From a virus: a stretch of DNA of 22,207 nt. The notes under the pieces are model-generated. The model searched no databases and was not told the DNA's origin. It saw nothing but the letters and a program-made list of their open reading frames with translations. The number at the start of each line of letters is the position of its first letter. Position 1 is the first letter of the stretch. Below, piece after piece: positions 15,437 to 22,207 of this stretch. Location of the stretch: positions 1-22,207 of IMG/VR virus record IMGVR_UViG_3300009488_000084; one strand, given 5' to 3'. The translations under genes were made by a program, and so were the position numbers.

Positions 15437-15460
15437 ACGTCCAGCGGTATTACTGGACGT
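15437..15460 (-). terminator. hairpin enclosing the major tail stop codon
   Basis: ACGTCCAG and CTGGACGT (15437-15444 and 15453-15460) are perfect eight-base complements around an eight-base loop. In mRNA sense the TAA stop (15452-15450) opens the loop and TTT follows the stem. It may be a partial terminator or a 3' end stabiliser for the abundant major tail message; the T run is too short for a strong terminator. Confidence 0.5.
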
Positions 15461-17006
15461 AGTGGAATCGCTGCACGGAAATCGTGTAGCCGAAGTCCGA
15501 ATCTAGAATGGCCTGATACGTCGCCGGGATTGTGACGTCCTGGTTTTTGCCTGGCACGTCCGGCGCGCCGCCGCTGAATTTGATACGCGGCATATCGAAC
15601 AGCATGGCCGCCCCGCTCGAATCCACCACCGACAGGTCCAGCGACGTTTCGGTGTTGTTCAGGATTTGGTCGAGGATGTCCTTGTTGTCGAAGTACGTCC
15701 GCAGGTTGCCAGTGACGCCCACTTCGCCGACGCCGATACCAGCCGCACCGAACACGCCGACAGCGGGCTGCCTGCGCAAGTTGTTGGTGAGGTCGATACT
15801 TGCATCGAGGACGAAATTCACGCCCGCCGTGTCGATAGGATCAATGCCACGGCCGAGGCGTCCGACGTTGGTCGACGTGTTGTAAACGCTGTTCTGGTAC
15901 GCCTCCAAATCGTTCGGGGCGAACTCGTACAGGGCCGGTGGCACGGTGCCAATGTGCGCGTTGCCGGTCTCGATTTGCGTGGCCGAACTGAACCCGAAAA
16001 ACGTCGCCGATGCGTTGGCGATTGCCTGCGGTGCCAGCGCCAGGCTGAGATTGTTCAGCGCCATGCCGAGGAACAGCTCGCGCAGTACGTCGGTCTGGTC
16101 CTCGAACCTGCGCTCCACGGCGAACTGGTGAGCCGCCACGGCCTGCGCGCCGTTCTCGACGGTGTCGCCGTGCCATAGCTCGACCTGTTCGGCTGCGGCG
16201 GCGTCGGCCGCCATGCCGGTTTGCGCGTCGAACGTGAGCGTGCGGGCCGTCGTGTCGATGGCCTTGATACGCGCCCACACGTTGTTCGCTGCAATCGGAA
16301 AGCCGTTGATTTTCAGCCATTGGCCTTGCGCCAGCGTCGTCGGCGGGCTGTTGCCTCGCGCGCCGTCGAACAGCGCGTTGTTGTTGGCCACGGTCATTAC
16401 AATCTCGCCCGAGGCCGGAGCCGCGAACGTGATATCGCCGACCGCCTGGCCGTACAGGCCGGCAATCGAAAGCCGGGTGCGGTCGTCCGCTGTCCACGAC
16501 GCCAGCACGGCGTTCGTGCCTGCGGTGTGCGGTGTCAGCGTGAGCGTATCGACTGCGACCAGCGTTATCTCGTACACGCCGTCGCCTGCGTTACCCGTTG
16601 CCAGGTCGGCCAGTTTGACGAGCATACCGTCGAGATATTTCGCGCCGTCGCCTGCGAACACGTCGATAGTGCCCGCACCGAATGACGCAATACCGCCGGT
16701 GCCGGTGCCCTCCTGAAAATCGTTCTCGGTGTACAGCGACATAAGCGCCGATTCGATCAGGAGGTCGAACGCCCGAAAGGACAGCTCGAAATTGGTATCG
16801 CCTCCGGCCTCACCGCCGACAAGTATCAGGTCGCTGATTTGCCGGTCGCTGCGGATTTCCTCGGAGACAATCGTGGTGGGTGCGAACGCAAGGCCCGGCG
16901 CGCCGGTGTATCGCAGCGCGAGCAGGTCAAGCGTGGTTGCCAGTATCGGCGCCGTGCGCGAACTGTTGCGAGCAATGCGGACGCCTACGCGGTTTGTGTC
17001 GGACAT
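15450..17006 (-). CDS. major tail tube protein
   Basis: 518 residues from ATG 17006, with GAGGAG nine bases upstream. Residues 48-90 (SEEIRSDRQISDLILVG, then GGDTNFELSFRAFDLLIES) are the N-terminal signature of the phage tail tube family often called Phage_tube_2. This protein is longer than the ~300-residue norm. Residues ~100-280 look like an insertion with two similar beta units (FAGDGAKYLDGMLVKLAD then TAGTNAVLASW; and GQWLKINGFPI then ARTLTFDAQTG), perhaps surface-exposed on the tail. The C-terminal part (SIDLTNNLRRQPAVGVFG; LDLSVVDSSGAAMLFDMPRI) is typical of the family. Hairpins flank the gene on both sides. Confidence 0.9.
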   Translation of the reverse strand: MSDTNRVGVRIARNSSRTAPILATTLDLLALRYTGAPGLAFAPTTIVSEEIRSDRQISDLILVGGEAGGDTNFELSFRAFDLLIESALMSLYTENDFQEGTGTGGIASFGAGTIDVFAGDGAKYLDGMLVKLADLATGNAGDGVYEITLVAVDTLTLTPHTAGTNAVLASWTADDRTRLSIAGLYGQAVGDITFAAPASGEIVMTVANNNALFDGARGNSPPTTLAQGQWLKINGFPIAANNVWARIKAIDTTARTLTFDAQTGMAADAAAAEQVELWHGDTVENGAQAVAAHQFAVERRFEDQTDVLRELFLGMALNNLSLALAPQAIANASATFFGFSSATQIETGNAHIGTVPPALYEFAPNDLEAYQNSVYNTSTNVGRLGRGIDPIDTAGVNFVLDASIDLTNNLRRQPAVGVFGAAGIGVGEVGVTGNLRTYFDNKDILDQILNNTETSLDLSVVDSSGAAMLFDMPRIKFSGGAPDVPGKNQDVTIPATYQAILDSDFGYTISVQRFHYVQ

Positions 17007-17029
17007 GAGCCTGTTCTCCTCGTTGTCGT

Positions 17030-17065
17030 CGGCCTCACGCCGTCATTGGTTCCCGCCTCACGCGG
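17030..17065 (-). other. two GTGAG-loop hairpins before the major tail gene
   Basis: In mRNA sense, CCGC-GTGAG-GCGG (17065-17053) and CGGC-GTGAG-GCCG (17042-17030), ten bases apart. The TGA stop of the tail terminator gene (17060-17058) is in the first loop. They precede the ribosome site and ATG of the major tail gene. Confidence 0.6.
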
Positions 17066-17495
17066 TGTTTCGTGTCAAATCGTAGTGCGCGGACGCTGTG
17101 CAGTTCACTTGGTTCCATCCCTCGACCACGCCCTCGTCGGACGCGCCGGGGTCCTCGATCGAAAAGCCTGCAACGTCCACAATTTCCAAAAACTCCAGCA
17201 CAATTTCGGTCAGCGCGTGCCGCCTGGCCGGGTCCTCGCCCATGCGCACGTAGATCACGGCAGAGATAATACCGAAACGTCGCATATAACGCGATGCGCC
17301 CGCGCCGAGCGCGGCGTGTTCGCCGCTCGCGTGCTGAAATCCGAACCGGACAAAGTCCGGCACGTCGTCCGTGTTAAACGGCAGCGTGTCCCACGCGATG
17401 CGGGCTGCGTCCTCGCTTGCTGCCAGCCAGTGAGTGCGGAATGCTGCGTTTAGTGCATCAATCTGCGCTTCCGGTGTTGTCGAAGCCACGCCCAT
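17058..17495 (-). CDS. tail terminator protein (DUF4128-like)
   Basis: 145 residues. The opening (AQIDALNAAFRTHWLAASED, then AWDTLPFNTDDVPDFVRFGF) matches the DUF4128-type pattern of a helix, a Trp-Asp turn and a beta strand; the middle (RRFGIISAVIYVRMGEDPAR, then LTEIVLEFLE) also fits. Such proteins cap the tail tube and join it to the head, like lambda gpU or SPP1 gp17. Position between the completion protein and the major tail protein agrees. ATG 17495 overlaps the upstream stop by one base (TGATG). Confidence 0.85.
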   Translation of the reverse strand: MGVASTTPEAQIDALNAAFRTHWLAASEDAARIAWDTLPFNTDDVPDFVRFGFQHASGEHAALGAGASRYMRRFGIISAVIYVRMGEDPARRHALTEIVLEFLEIVDVAGFSIEDPGASDEGVVEGWNQVNCTASAHYDLTRNTA

Positions 17496-17959
17496 CAGAA
17501 CGACCCTCGGCTGTTGCGCCCGCTATTCACCGCCAACGCGACCGCCATTTCGACGAAATTCGCAGGAGCCACCGTGCTGTGGCCCGCGTTCAGGCGGCCG
17601 ATGTACGGCACGCTGTTCGAGATGATGATTCGTTGCGTTGTGCGCGGGTTCGAGCGTTCGATAGTGCGCGAGCCTTTGCTGATTGCCTCGGACGTCGCCG
17701 CGCCCTTGCCACCGCCGTCGCCCTCGGTGCCGGTGATCGAGTCGCGCGGGGCATTGATCGACACGTTCCAATTTCGCCGTGCGTGGCCGCCCACGTAGCC
17801 CGGAGGCGCGCTTTGCGGCTGTTGCCAGCGGGTAGGATTGCCGACCGGCGTGCGGCGCACGACGTTGGTCAGCGCAGCCAGCGCGGTCTCGGCGATATCG
17901 TCGCCTATCGCGTCGGACAGGCTCACGATGATTTCGTTGGCGTCAAACTCGCGGGCCAT
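17495..17959 (-). CDS. tail completion protein, HK97 gp10-like
   Basis: 154 residues. The family motifs are in order: VVRRTPVGNPTRW at 33-45 (the usual TPVDTG-R-R site), GGHARRNWNVS at 57-67, and NSVPYIGRLNAGHSTVAPAN at 114-133 (the usual N-x-x-PYA-x-x-E-x-G-x-S). The middle is longer than normal and Gly-rich (TGTEGDGGGKGAATSE). These proteins act at the head-tail junction or tail end in assembly. One-base stop/start overlaps on both sides (TGATG) indicate coupled translation. Confidence 0.88.
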   Translation of the reverse strand: MAREFDANEIIVSLSDAIGDDIAETALAALTNVVRRTPVGNPTRWQQPQSAPPGYVGGHARRNWNVSINAPRDSITGTEGDGGGKGAATSEAISKGSRTIERSNPRTTQRIIISNSVPYIGRLNAGHSTVAPANFVEMAVALAVNSGRNSRGSF

Positions 17960-18339
17960 CAGCCGGTCTCCCTAACTTGGCAGAACCACGCGAACGAGGT
18001 GTTCCCTGGTTTGACCTCGACCGGGGCCACGATTTGCCATTGCCTGGCACCGTCGAGGATCCGGTCTGCAACCGTGATCGCCCGGCCCGCAAGGGTTTTG
18101 CTGTCAATTATTGCGAGACTGTCGCCGACCTGGATTGCCGTGTCGGCCACCAGTTCCTTTTCGAGTCGCTGAAATACGGCCAGAATCGGAATGTTCGTGC
18201 CGCGGGCGGTTTTCCCTTTCCACGGTTCGGTGGCGCTCACGTCGGTGCCGCCCGGTGGCGACAGGTTCACGCTGCGCCCGAACTCCGCGATGAGCTCCTG
18301 CGCGACGTCGGCCAGTTCGATTTCGTCAGCTAGTGCCAT
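17959..18339 (-). CDS. head closure (head-tail joining) protein candidate
   Basis: 126 residues from ATG 18339, chosen because it overlaps the previous stop (TGATG). The frame runs far further upstream but there it only shadows the adaptor gene. An N-terminal helix (EIELADVAQELIAEFGRSVN) is followed by beta strands (IAVEVKPGNTSFAWFC-like end; DSLAIIDSKTLAGRAITVAD). The pattern of size, strand order and position fits head-closure proteins such as HK97 gp7 or SPP1 gp16, which plug the adaptor ring. Recognition rests mainly on position, so function is inferred. Confidence 0.75.
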   Translation of the reverse strand: MALADEIELADVAQELIAEFGRSVNLSPPGGTDVSATEPWKGKTARGTNIPILAVFQRLEKELVADTAIQVGDSLAIIDSKTLAGRAITVADRILDGARQWQIVAPVEVKPGNTSFAWFCQVRETG

Positions 18340-18890
18340 CAGGCCCTCAACAGCGTGCGCGATCGAGGCCGAAGCCAGCGCGACAGGATTTGCTCGGCCG
18401 CCGGGTATCGGCGGTTCAACACGGGCGTCGGGCTGCCGCCGTACGTGGTGTCCTTTGTCACGGCACCCTCGACGCGTACCAGCTTGCGCTCGACGCTGCG
18501 GCCCGTGCTGTCGTACACCGGGTCCGGTTGTATCGGCCCGGCTGCGGCGATCAGCGCGAACTCGGCGCAGGCTTCCAGAATCTCGGCCGGGATTTGCGCC
18601 GCCGGAATCTCGGCACCGCTCGGGAAAAACAGGTCCTCGCGTGGGAACTCCAACGGCTGCGTGTCCTCGGTGGACTCCTGCCGCACGCCGAGGTATCGGC
18701 AGCGGTAGCGGTCGTCCATGTACTGCGTGGCGGTGAGCAGGGCGGCCCGCCTGGTCGCCTGGCTGAACGCTGTCCACTCGTCCTTTCGGTTCGTGTTTTC
18801 CATGTACTGGTTCGCGCCCGCGACGTCCTCGTAGGCGTTGGCCCCGGAAACTGCGCCCGTGCCGTCCTCTTTTATCAATGTCACAGCCAT
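18339..18890 (-). CDS. head-tail adaptor, DnaT_2-type
   Basis: 183 residues from ATG 18890 with AGGAG six bases before it. The pattern DGTGAVSGANAYEDVAGANQ, a Trp, then RRAALLTATQYMDDRY and QPLEFPR, followed by EIPAEILEACAEFALIAAAG, is that of proteins annotated as 'putative DnaT-like ssDNA-binding' in phages. They are really gp6-like head-tail adaptors that sit on the portal ring. The C-terminal region (VEGAVTKDTTYGGSPTPVLN, then a basic end RSRTLLRA) would reach the next ring. Order adaptor, closure, completion, terminator is standard. Confidence 0.85.
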   Translation of the reverse strand: MAVTLIKEDGTGAVSGANAYEDVAGANQYMENTNRKDEWTAFSQATRRAALLTATQYMDDRYRCRYLGVRQESTEDTQPLEFPREDLFFPSGAEIPAAQIPAEILEACAEFALIAAAGPIQPDPVYDSTGRSVERKLVRVEGAVTKDTTYGGSPTPVLNRRYPAAEQILSRWLRPRSRTLLRA

Positions 18891-18899
18891 GCCGCGCTC

Positions 18900-19280
18900 C
18901 TACGATTTGTTTATGTCCTGCAACACGTTGAACGCGCCAGCCAGCAGCAAGGTGAACCGCTCGCCTGCGCCGTCGTCCGCTTGCAGGTCCCAAAAGTATT
19001 CGCCGGGCACGTATGCCTCGGACTCAATGATGCGCGCCGCGACGTTCACGCCAGCGGGCTGAAAATCGACCACGCCGTCGGTGCCTGGCGGGTTCGCAAT
19101 CGTCACGGGCATTCTGAATTGCTCGTTGGCGGTGTCCGCTGGCTCCTCGTCGGCATTGACCACGATTTCGATGTTCAGAAAGCCGGTGAGGTCGAGCGCC
19201 GCGCCGCCCTGCGTGAGATTCATTGTTTTCGGCACGGTGTCGCCGCGCACGTATGAAATTGTCGGTCCTTTGGCAGCCAT
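18900..19280 (-). CDS. BppU-N-like Ig-fold structural protein
   Basis: 126 residues from ATG 19280. GAGGTG at 19294-19289 lies eight bases upstream, so this start is preferred over TTG 19286. The pattern ISYVRGDTVPKTMNLTQGGA, LDLTGFLNIEIVV, a Gly/Asp turn, then VPGEYFWDLQADDGAGE and FNVLQDI is like the N-terminal domain of baseplate upper proteins (BppU_N), an Ig-type fold used to dock appendages. In this phage the gene is between the capsid side and the connector genes, so it may serve a head or neck appendage instead of a baseplate. Confidence 0.7.
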   Translation of the reverse strand: MAAKGPTISYVRGDTVPKTMNLTQGGAALDLTGFLNIEIVVNADEEPADTANEQFRMPVTIANPPGTDGVVDFQPAGVNVAARIIESEAYVPGEYFWDLQADDGAGERFTLLLAGAFNVLQDINKS

Positions 19281-19441
19281 CAGCAAATCACCTCGTCGTC
19301 CACTTCGCCCGTGACCGGGTCCTCCAATACGCCGACCAGCTCGGCTTCTATCTCGCCGTCCGGTTCCTGAATAACAATACGCGGGCCGGTGTTGTTCACC
19401 GGCTGCACGCCGAACAGTAGCACGCCGTTGAGAACGCTCAC
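19280..19441 (-). CDS. 53-residue hypothetical protein
   Basis: GTG 19441 to TGA 19282-19280. The start overlaps the upstream stop by four bases (GTGA) and the stop overlaps the next ATG (TGATG), so it fills exactly the gap between two genes. The sequence starts MSVLNGVLLFGVQPVNNTGP, is followed by RIVIQEPDGEIEAELVGV, and has an acidic end with one Cys. Coding is supported by the fit of both overlaps and the absence of any other explanation for the gap. Function unknown; a small linker or virion-associated protein is possible. Confidence 0.78.
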   Translation of the reverse strand: MSVLNGVLLFGVQPVNNTGPRIVIQEPDGEIEAELVGVLEDPVTGEVDDEVIC

Positions 19442-19860
19442 GGCTGCACCAGCGACGTGTCGAGCGTAACCTGCGCGTTCGATACGTCCTTCACGGGTAT
19501 CAGGTCGACCGCCGTTCCGCGCCTGAACTTGTGGTACTCCTGCAGCGTGCTGTCGTAGCTTTCGTCAGCTTCGGCCAGGTCGCGGGCCTGTTCTAACATT
19601 CCGTCGAAGCTGCCGCGCCAGTACCGGACGTCCACTTGTCCGGCGGCCAGCGGATCCGCGTCGATCAGGAACGCATAGTCGAGCAGCGGATCGTGCGCGA
19701 ACGTGAACGAATACAAGCCGCGCGTCGTGCGATCAGTCATTGCCGTGTCCGCCACGACCTCCGCGCCAGTGTCGAGGCGCTGGATTGTTATCTCCGGGAC
19801 GTCGGTCAGCCCGTTAACCGGGACGTTCGACGCGAGCAGATTGACGGAAATCTCGGCCAT
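19438..19860 (-). CDS. structural or appendage protein, hypothetical
   Basis: 140 residues from ATG 19860 (GGAG eight bases upstream). The first ~75 residues look like a small beta domain (ISVNLLASNVPVNGLTDVPE, then TTRGLYSFTFAHDPLLDYAF). Residues ~85-110 are a helix (GMLEQARDLAEADESYDSTL), and the end is beta again (AVDLIPVKDVSNAQVTL). Proteins of this plan are often found beside BppU-N-like genes in phages, in line with the neighbour two genes on. Exact role unknown. Confidence 0.65.
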   Translation of the reverse strand: MAEISVNLLASNVPVNGLTDVPEITIQRLDTGAEVVADTAMTDRTTRGLYSFTFAHDPLLDYAFLIDADPLAAGQVDVRYWRGSFDGMLEQARDLAEADESYDSTLQEYHKFRRGTAVDLIPVKDVSNAQVTLDTSLVQP

Positions 19861-19863
19861 GAT

Positions 19864-20121
19864 TTACTCCGGCGGGGCCTGATGTATCGGCGCTTGCATG
19901 AGCGACGGCATTACGCGGGCCACGTCCTCGTACGGCAGCCGCTTCAAAATCACAATCACGTCCTGCATGAGCGACGGCGGGACCAGGTGGAACATGGGCC
20001 GGTTCGGGTCCAGCTGTTGCGGTGGCATTGCGAGCTGTGCCGCTGCGGCGGCAAGCGCCTCGGCGTTCGGGTCCTCGCCGTTCGCCTTGTCCTGGTCGTC
20101 GTGTGTTTTCGGTTCGTTCAT
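19864..20121 (-). CDS. hypothetical 85-residue protein
   Basis: ATG 20121 with GAGG nine to ten bases upstream. The N-terminal ~25 residues are hydrophilic and likely disordered (EPKTHDDQDKANGEDPN). An Ala-rich helix follows (AEALAAAAAQLAM), then two Pro-flanked helices (FHLVPPSLMQDVIVILKRLP and YEDVARVMPSLMQ). No family recognised. It sits between two similarly unknown genes in the block before the connector proteins. Possibly a minor virion or assembly protein. Confidence 0.65.
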   Translation of the reverse strand: MNEPKTHDDQDKANGEDPNAEALAAAAAQLAMPPQQLDPNRPMFHLVPPSLMQDVIVILKRLPYEDVARVMPSLMQAPIHQAPPE

Positions 20122-20133
20122 TGTCGGTCCTCG

Positions 20134-20646
20134 TTATGAATCCGGGTCGCCGGTAATAGCTTCGATGGCGGCACGGATTCGTTGCTTGCGTTCGCGCAGC
20201 CGCGATTTCGAGCCGCGCATTTCATCCGTGACCAGCTTGCCCACGGTGCCGTTCGGCTCCGCTGCGATAAGCGCGGTGAAGCGGTCAATAGCCGCGTCGA
20301 TGTTGTCGCGCTCGTCGCGCAGCGAGATCAGGAGCGCCGATTGCGTGGCCGGTGCGGTTTCGGCCAGGCCGGTGATGTTCACTTGCAGCGCGTCCCATAG
20401 TTCGAGCCACACCGCTTTTCCCAAGTCGAGAATCTGGCCACGCCAGTTCCCGTACGTCGGGTTGTTCGTTTGCCCGATGCGGTTGTACTCGACGGCCAGG
20501 GCGTCAAGCCACGCGACCGCCTCCGCGTTCGTGAAATTCGCAGTCAGCACCGAGCGGACCGCGTCGGCGAATCCGCCTTTGTTCAGTGTGTTGTCGAGTA
20601 CCACGGCGTCTATGCCGGCCTCGATCGCGTCGCGTGTTGTCGTCAT
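20134..20646 (-). CDS. hypothetical helical protein
   Basis: 170 residues from ATG 20646, four bases past the stop of the previous gene. The frame stays open 32 codons further but overlaps that gene with an Arg-rich shadow sequence, so the shorter start is chosen. The protein is nearly all helix, with an acid-rich opening (TTTRDAIEAGIDAVVLDNTL), a Trp-rich middle (NWRGQILDLGKAVWLELWDA) and a basic coiled end (MRGSKSRLRERKQRIRAAIE). No family recognised. Genes at this place often code for capsid-associated or head-fibre linker proteins. Confidence 0.68.
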   Translation of the reverse strand: MTTTRDAIEAGIDAVVLDNTLNKGGFADAVRSVLTANFTNAEAVAWLDALAVEYNRIGQTNNPTYGNWRGQILDLGKAVWLELWDALQVNITGLAETAPATQSALLISLRDERDNIDAAIDRFTALIAAEPNGTVGKLVTDEMRGSKSRLRERKQRIRAAIEAITGDPDS

Positions 20647-20650
20647 ATCA

Positions 20651-22207
20651 TCATGTCCAAACTGGTATCCAATGCGCCGTGCCGCCGATGTCAATCTCGA
20701 CCCATTGCGCTTGCGCTGCGGCCGTCGGCCCCGAGCCTCCAATGGTGCCGAGTGTAGCAGCGGCTCCGCCGCCGAGTGCGATTCCCCTGTTGATGTCGAG
20801 TCTGCCGTCGAACCGGGCCAGGGCGCTGGCGTTGCTTTGCCGGAACGCGTAGTTCAGCGTGCCGCCGCTCGGGTTCGCTGTAATCAGCAAGCCGTAGCGA
20901 TTCGTGCCGAAACCAGGGCCGGTCTGAATCAACACGTTGCCGGTGTTGACGGCGCTGCCTGTCGATGCGCCGTCGATGAACGGCTCGTTGACAACGTCGG
21001 TGAACGCGTTCGACATTGCCGCGTTGAGCAGGACCGCGCCCGAGGCCGAGAACAACCGCCGCGCGAAATCTCCGCCGACCGTGACTGTTTTTACGCCCGG
21101 CGAGAACAGCGCCTGCCAGTTCGCCGTCGGGTCGGCAAGCGTGGTGCCGAACGACAGCGTCGGGAAATCGAACGTGAGCGAGTCGGCCGCGCTGAAACAC
21201 CGCATGGCGTCCGCTGTTGCCGTGTTCAGGTCCCACGCCATAACGCCGGTCGCGGTCCATTGCATTGTGTCGGCTGCGCTGCGCGCGAGTGCCACGTCGT
21301 TCGCAGTCGCTCCGCCTAGCCGCAGCTCGATAGCGTTCGCCATTGCGAGCGGACCGGAGAACAGCGACGGCGCGCTGCCCGTGTGATTGATGAACGTGCC
21401 GGCCACCATCGCGGAATTGATGCCCCGCAGCGTGGTGATGCCCGCGCCTGGAATGTTCGGAAAGTCGCACAGATTCAGCGTCGTGATAAAGCCGCCAGCC
21501 GTCAGCGTCGGCGCTTTCGGCGCGAAGTAATTCACGGTGGTGATGCCAGCTGTGCCGACCGTTGCGTCAATAATGCAGGTCGCAAAATACGTTTCGTGCG
21601 AGGTGAGCAGGAAATTGCCCGCCAGGTTCGGCCCGATGCGAATTTGTGATCGCACCGCGTTTTGCTGGCTGCCTGTCCTCGATCCGCCGAGCGCGCCCGT
21701 TCGGAACAGCGGCTGGTTGATCATCGTGTATATCGGGCCGGTGTTCGCGCCCTCCAACGTGACCGTCGTTGCCTGATTGAACAGCGATTGCGTGTTGAAC
21801 AGGTTGCCCTGCTCGGTCAGGACCAGCTCGCCTATCCACGACACAAAGTTCGGCGCGGTATCGTTGCCGACGCCGCCGCCGCCTGGTACGAGACTGTTGA
21901 CCGTGCTTGTCCAGTTGCACGCCGGATTCGATCCGGCGTCCGTTCGCGTGCGGCCGTCCGGGTAAAACTCGAAAGCGCCGTAGCCGTCAACAACGTCCTG
22001 CAGGCTCACGAAACGGTCGGTCATTGATTGCCCGAAGTCCACCTGCAGCGGGGCCACGCGGAGGCGAGGCACGCCAGCGCCGTCCTGCACTTCGACCAGC
22101 GTGCCTATCGGCGCCGCATTATCCCGGATCGTGAACGGCTGGCCACCGACCAGGACGATATGCGGCACGCCGCCGGTGCTGTCGTACGTTTGCTGCACGG
22201 TCGGCAC
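20651..22207 (-). CDS. beta-rich appendage (fibre or head-fibre) protein, 5' end uncertain
   Basis: 518 codons visible, ending at TGA 20653-20651. The first in-frame codon at the edge is GTG, but it may be internal. The sequence is Gly/Thr/Asn/Ala-rich and repetitive in beta character (QSLFNQATTVTLEGANTGPI; GGFITTLNLCDFPNIPGAGI), like beta-helical phage fibres. The C-terminus (INRGIALGGGAAATLGTIGG, then AQWVEIDIGGTAHWIPVW) is a cap often seen on phage fibre or head-fibre proteins. Its place, upstream of the connector genes and not by the tail-tip genes, suggests a head- or neck-attached appendage. Alternative: a tail spike moved from its usual place. Confidence 0.72.
   Translation of the reverse strand: MPTVQQTYDSTGGVPHIVLVGGQPFTIRDNAAPIGTLVEVQDGAGVPRLRVAPLQVDFGQSMTDRFVSLQDVVDGYGAFEFYPDGRTRTDAGSNPACNWTSTVNSLVPGGGGVGNDTAPNFVSWIGELVLTEQGNLFNTQSLFNQATTVTLEGANTGPIYTMINQPLFRTGALGGSRTGSQQNAVRSQIRIGPNLAGNFLLTSHETYFATCIIDATVGTAGITTVNYFAPKAPTLTAGGFITTLNLCDFPNIPGAGITTLRGINSAMVAGTFINHTGSAPSLFSGPLAMANAIELRLGGATANDVALARSAADTMQWTATGVMAWDLNTATADAMRCFSAADSLTFDFPTLSFGTTLADPTANWQALFSPGVKTVTVGGDFARRLFSASGAVLLNAAMSNAFTDVVNEPFIDGASTGSAVNTGNVLIQTGPGFGTNRYGLLITANPSGGTLNYAFRQSNASALARFDGRLDINRGIALGGGAAATLGTIGGSGPTAAAQAQWVEIDIGGTAHWIPVWT

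Noticed and set aside
17959-18993. A 344-codon version of the head-closure candidate
   Set aside because: The first 218 codons are an Arg/Gly-rich shadow of the adaptor gene. ATG 18339 overlaps the adaptor stop.

Overview
The window is part of the genome of a tailed, double-stranded DNA phage or prophage with a long non-contractile (siphovirus-type) tail. The sequence is GC-rich and GC-biased at third codon positions, so the host is probably a GC-rich bacterium. I cannot name host or phage from sequence alone. The connector and tail genes follow the HK97/lambda/gene-transfer-agent plan. The tail-tip set (DUF2163/gpL-like hub, then a very large hub protein) recalls siphophages of Proteobacteria and the Rhodobacter gene transfer agent.

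Layout: (1) 1-2245, plus strand: small genes, mostly unrecognised, including a zinc-ribbon-like protein, a basic protein, a gene behind a clear terminator and a strong promoter-like sequence, and a two-helix membrane protein. Two reading frames here (621-829 and 831-1357) look broken by indels. (2) 2242-22207, minus strand: one tightly packed structural operon, read right to left. Its order is a beta-rich appendage protein (cut by the window edge); five small genes, including a 53-codon gene at 19280-19441 and a BppU-N-like Ig-fold protein; a DnaT_2-type head-tail adaptor; a head-closure candidate; an HK97-gp10-like tail completion protein; a tail terminator; the major tail protein; the tail chaperones G and G-T, joined by a -1 frameshift at a GGGAAAC heptamer; the tape measure; two related structural proteins with a shared GGTG-type beta module; a distal-tail-like protein; a four-cysteine hub; and a 1617-residue tail hub ending in three LamG-like domains. 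The two strands converge at 2242-2245, where four bases supply both stop codons inside an inverted repeat.

Most neighbouring structural genes overlap by 1-4 bases (TGATG, ATGA, GTGA, TAATG), so translation is probably coupled. The connector proteins close the head, the chaperones and tape measure build the tail tube, and the last five genes build the tip and receptor-binding apparatus.

The most unusual feature is a set of four short hairpins in the gaps on both sides of the major tail gene. They share the loop GTGAG (mRNA sense) but have different, self-complementary stems, which is the pattern expected of a conserved RNA structure. No integrase, terminase, portal, capsid or lysis enzyme is visible here; they would lie outside.
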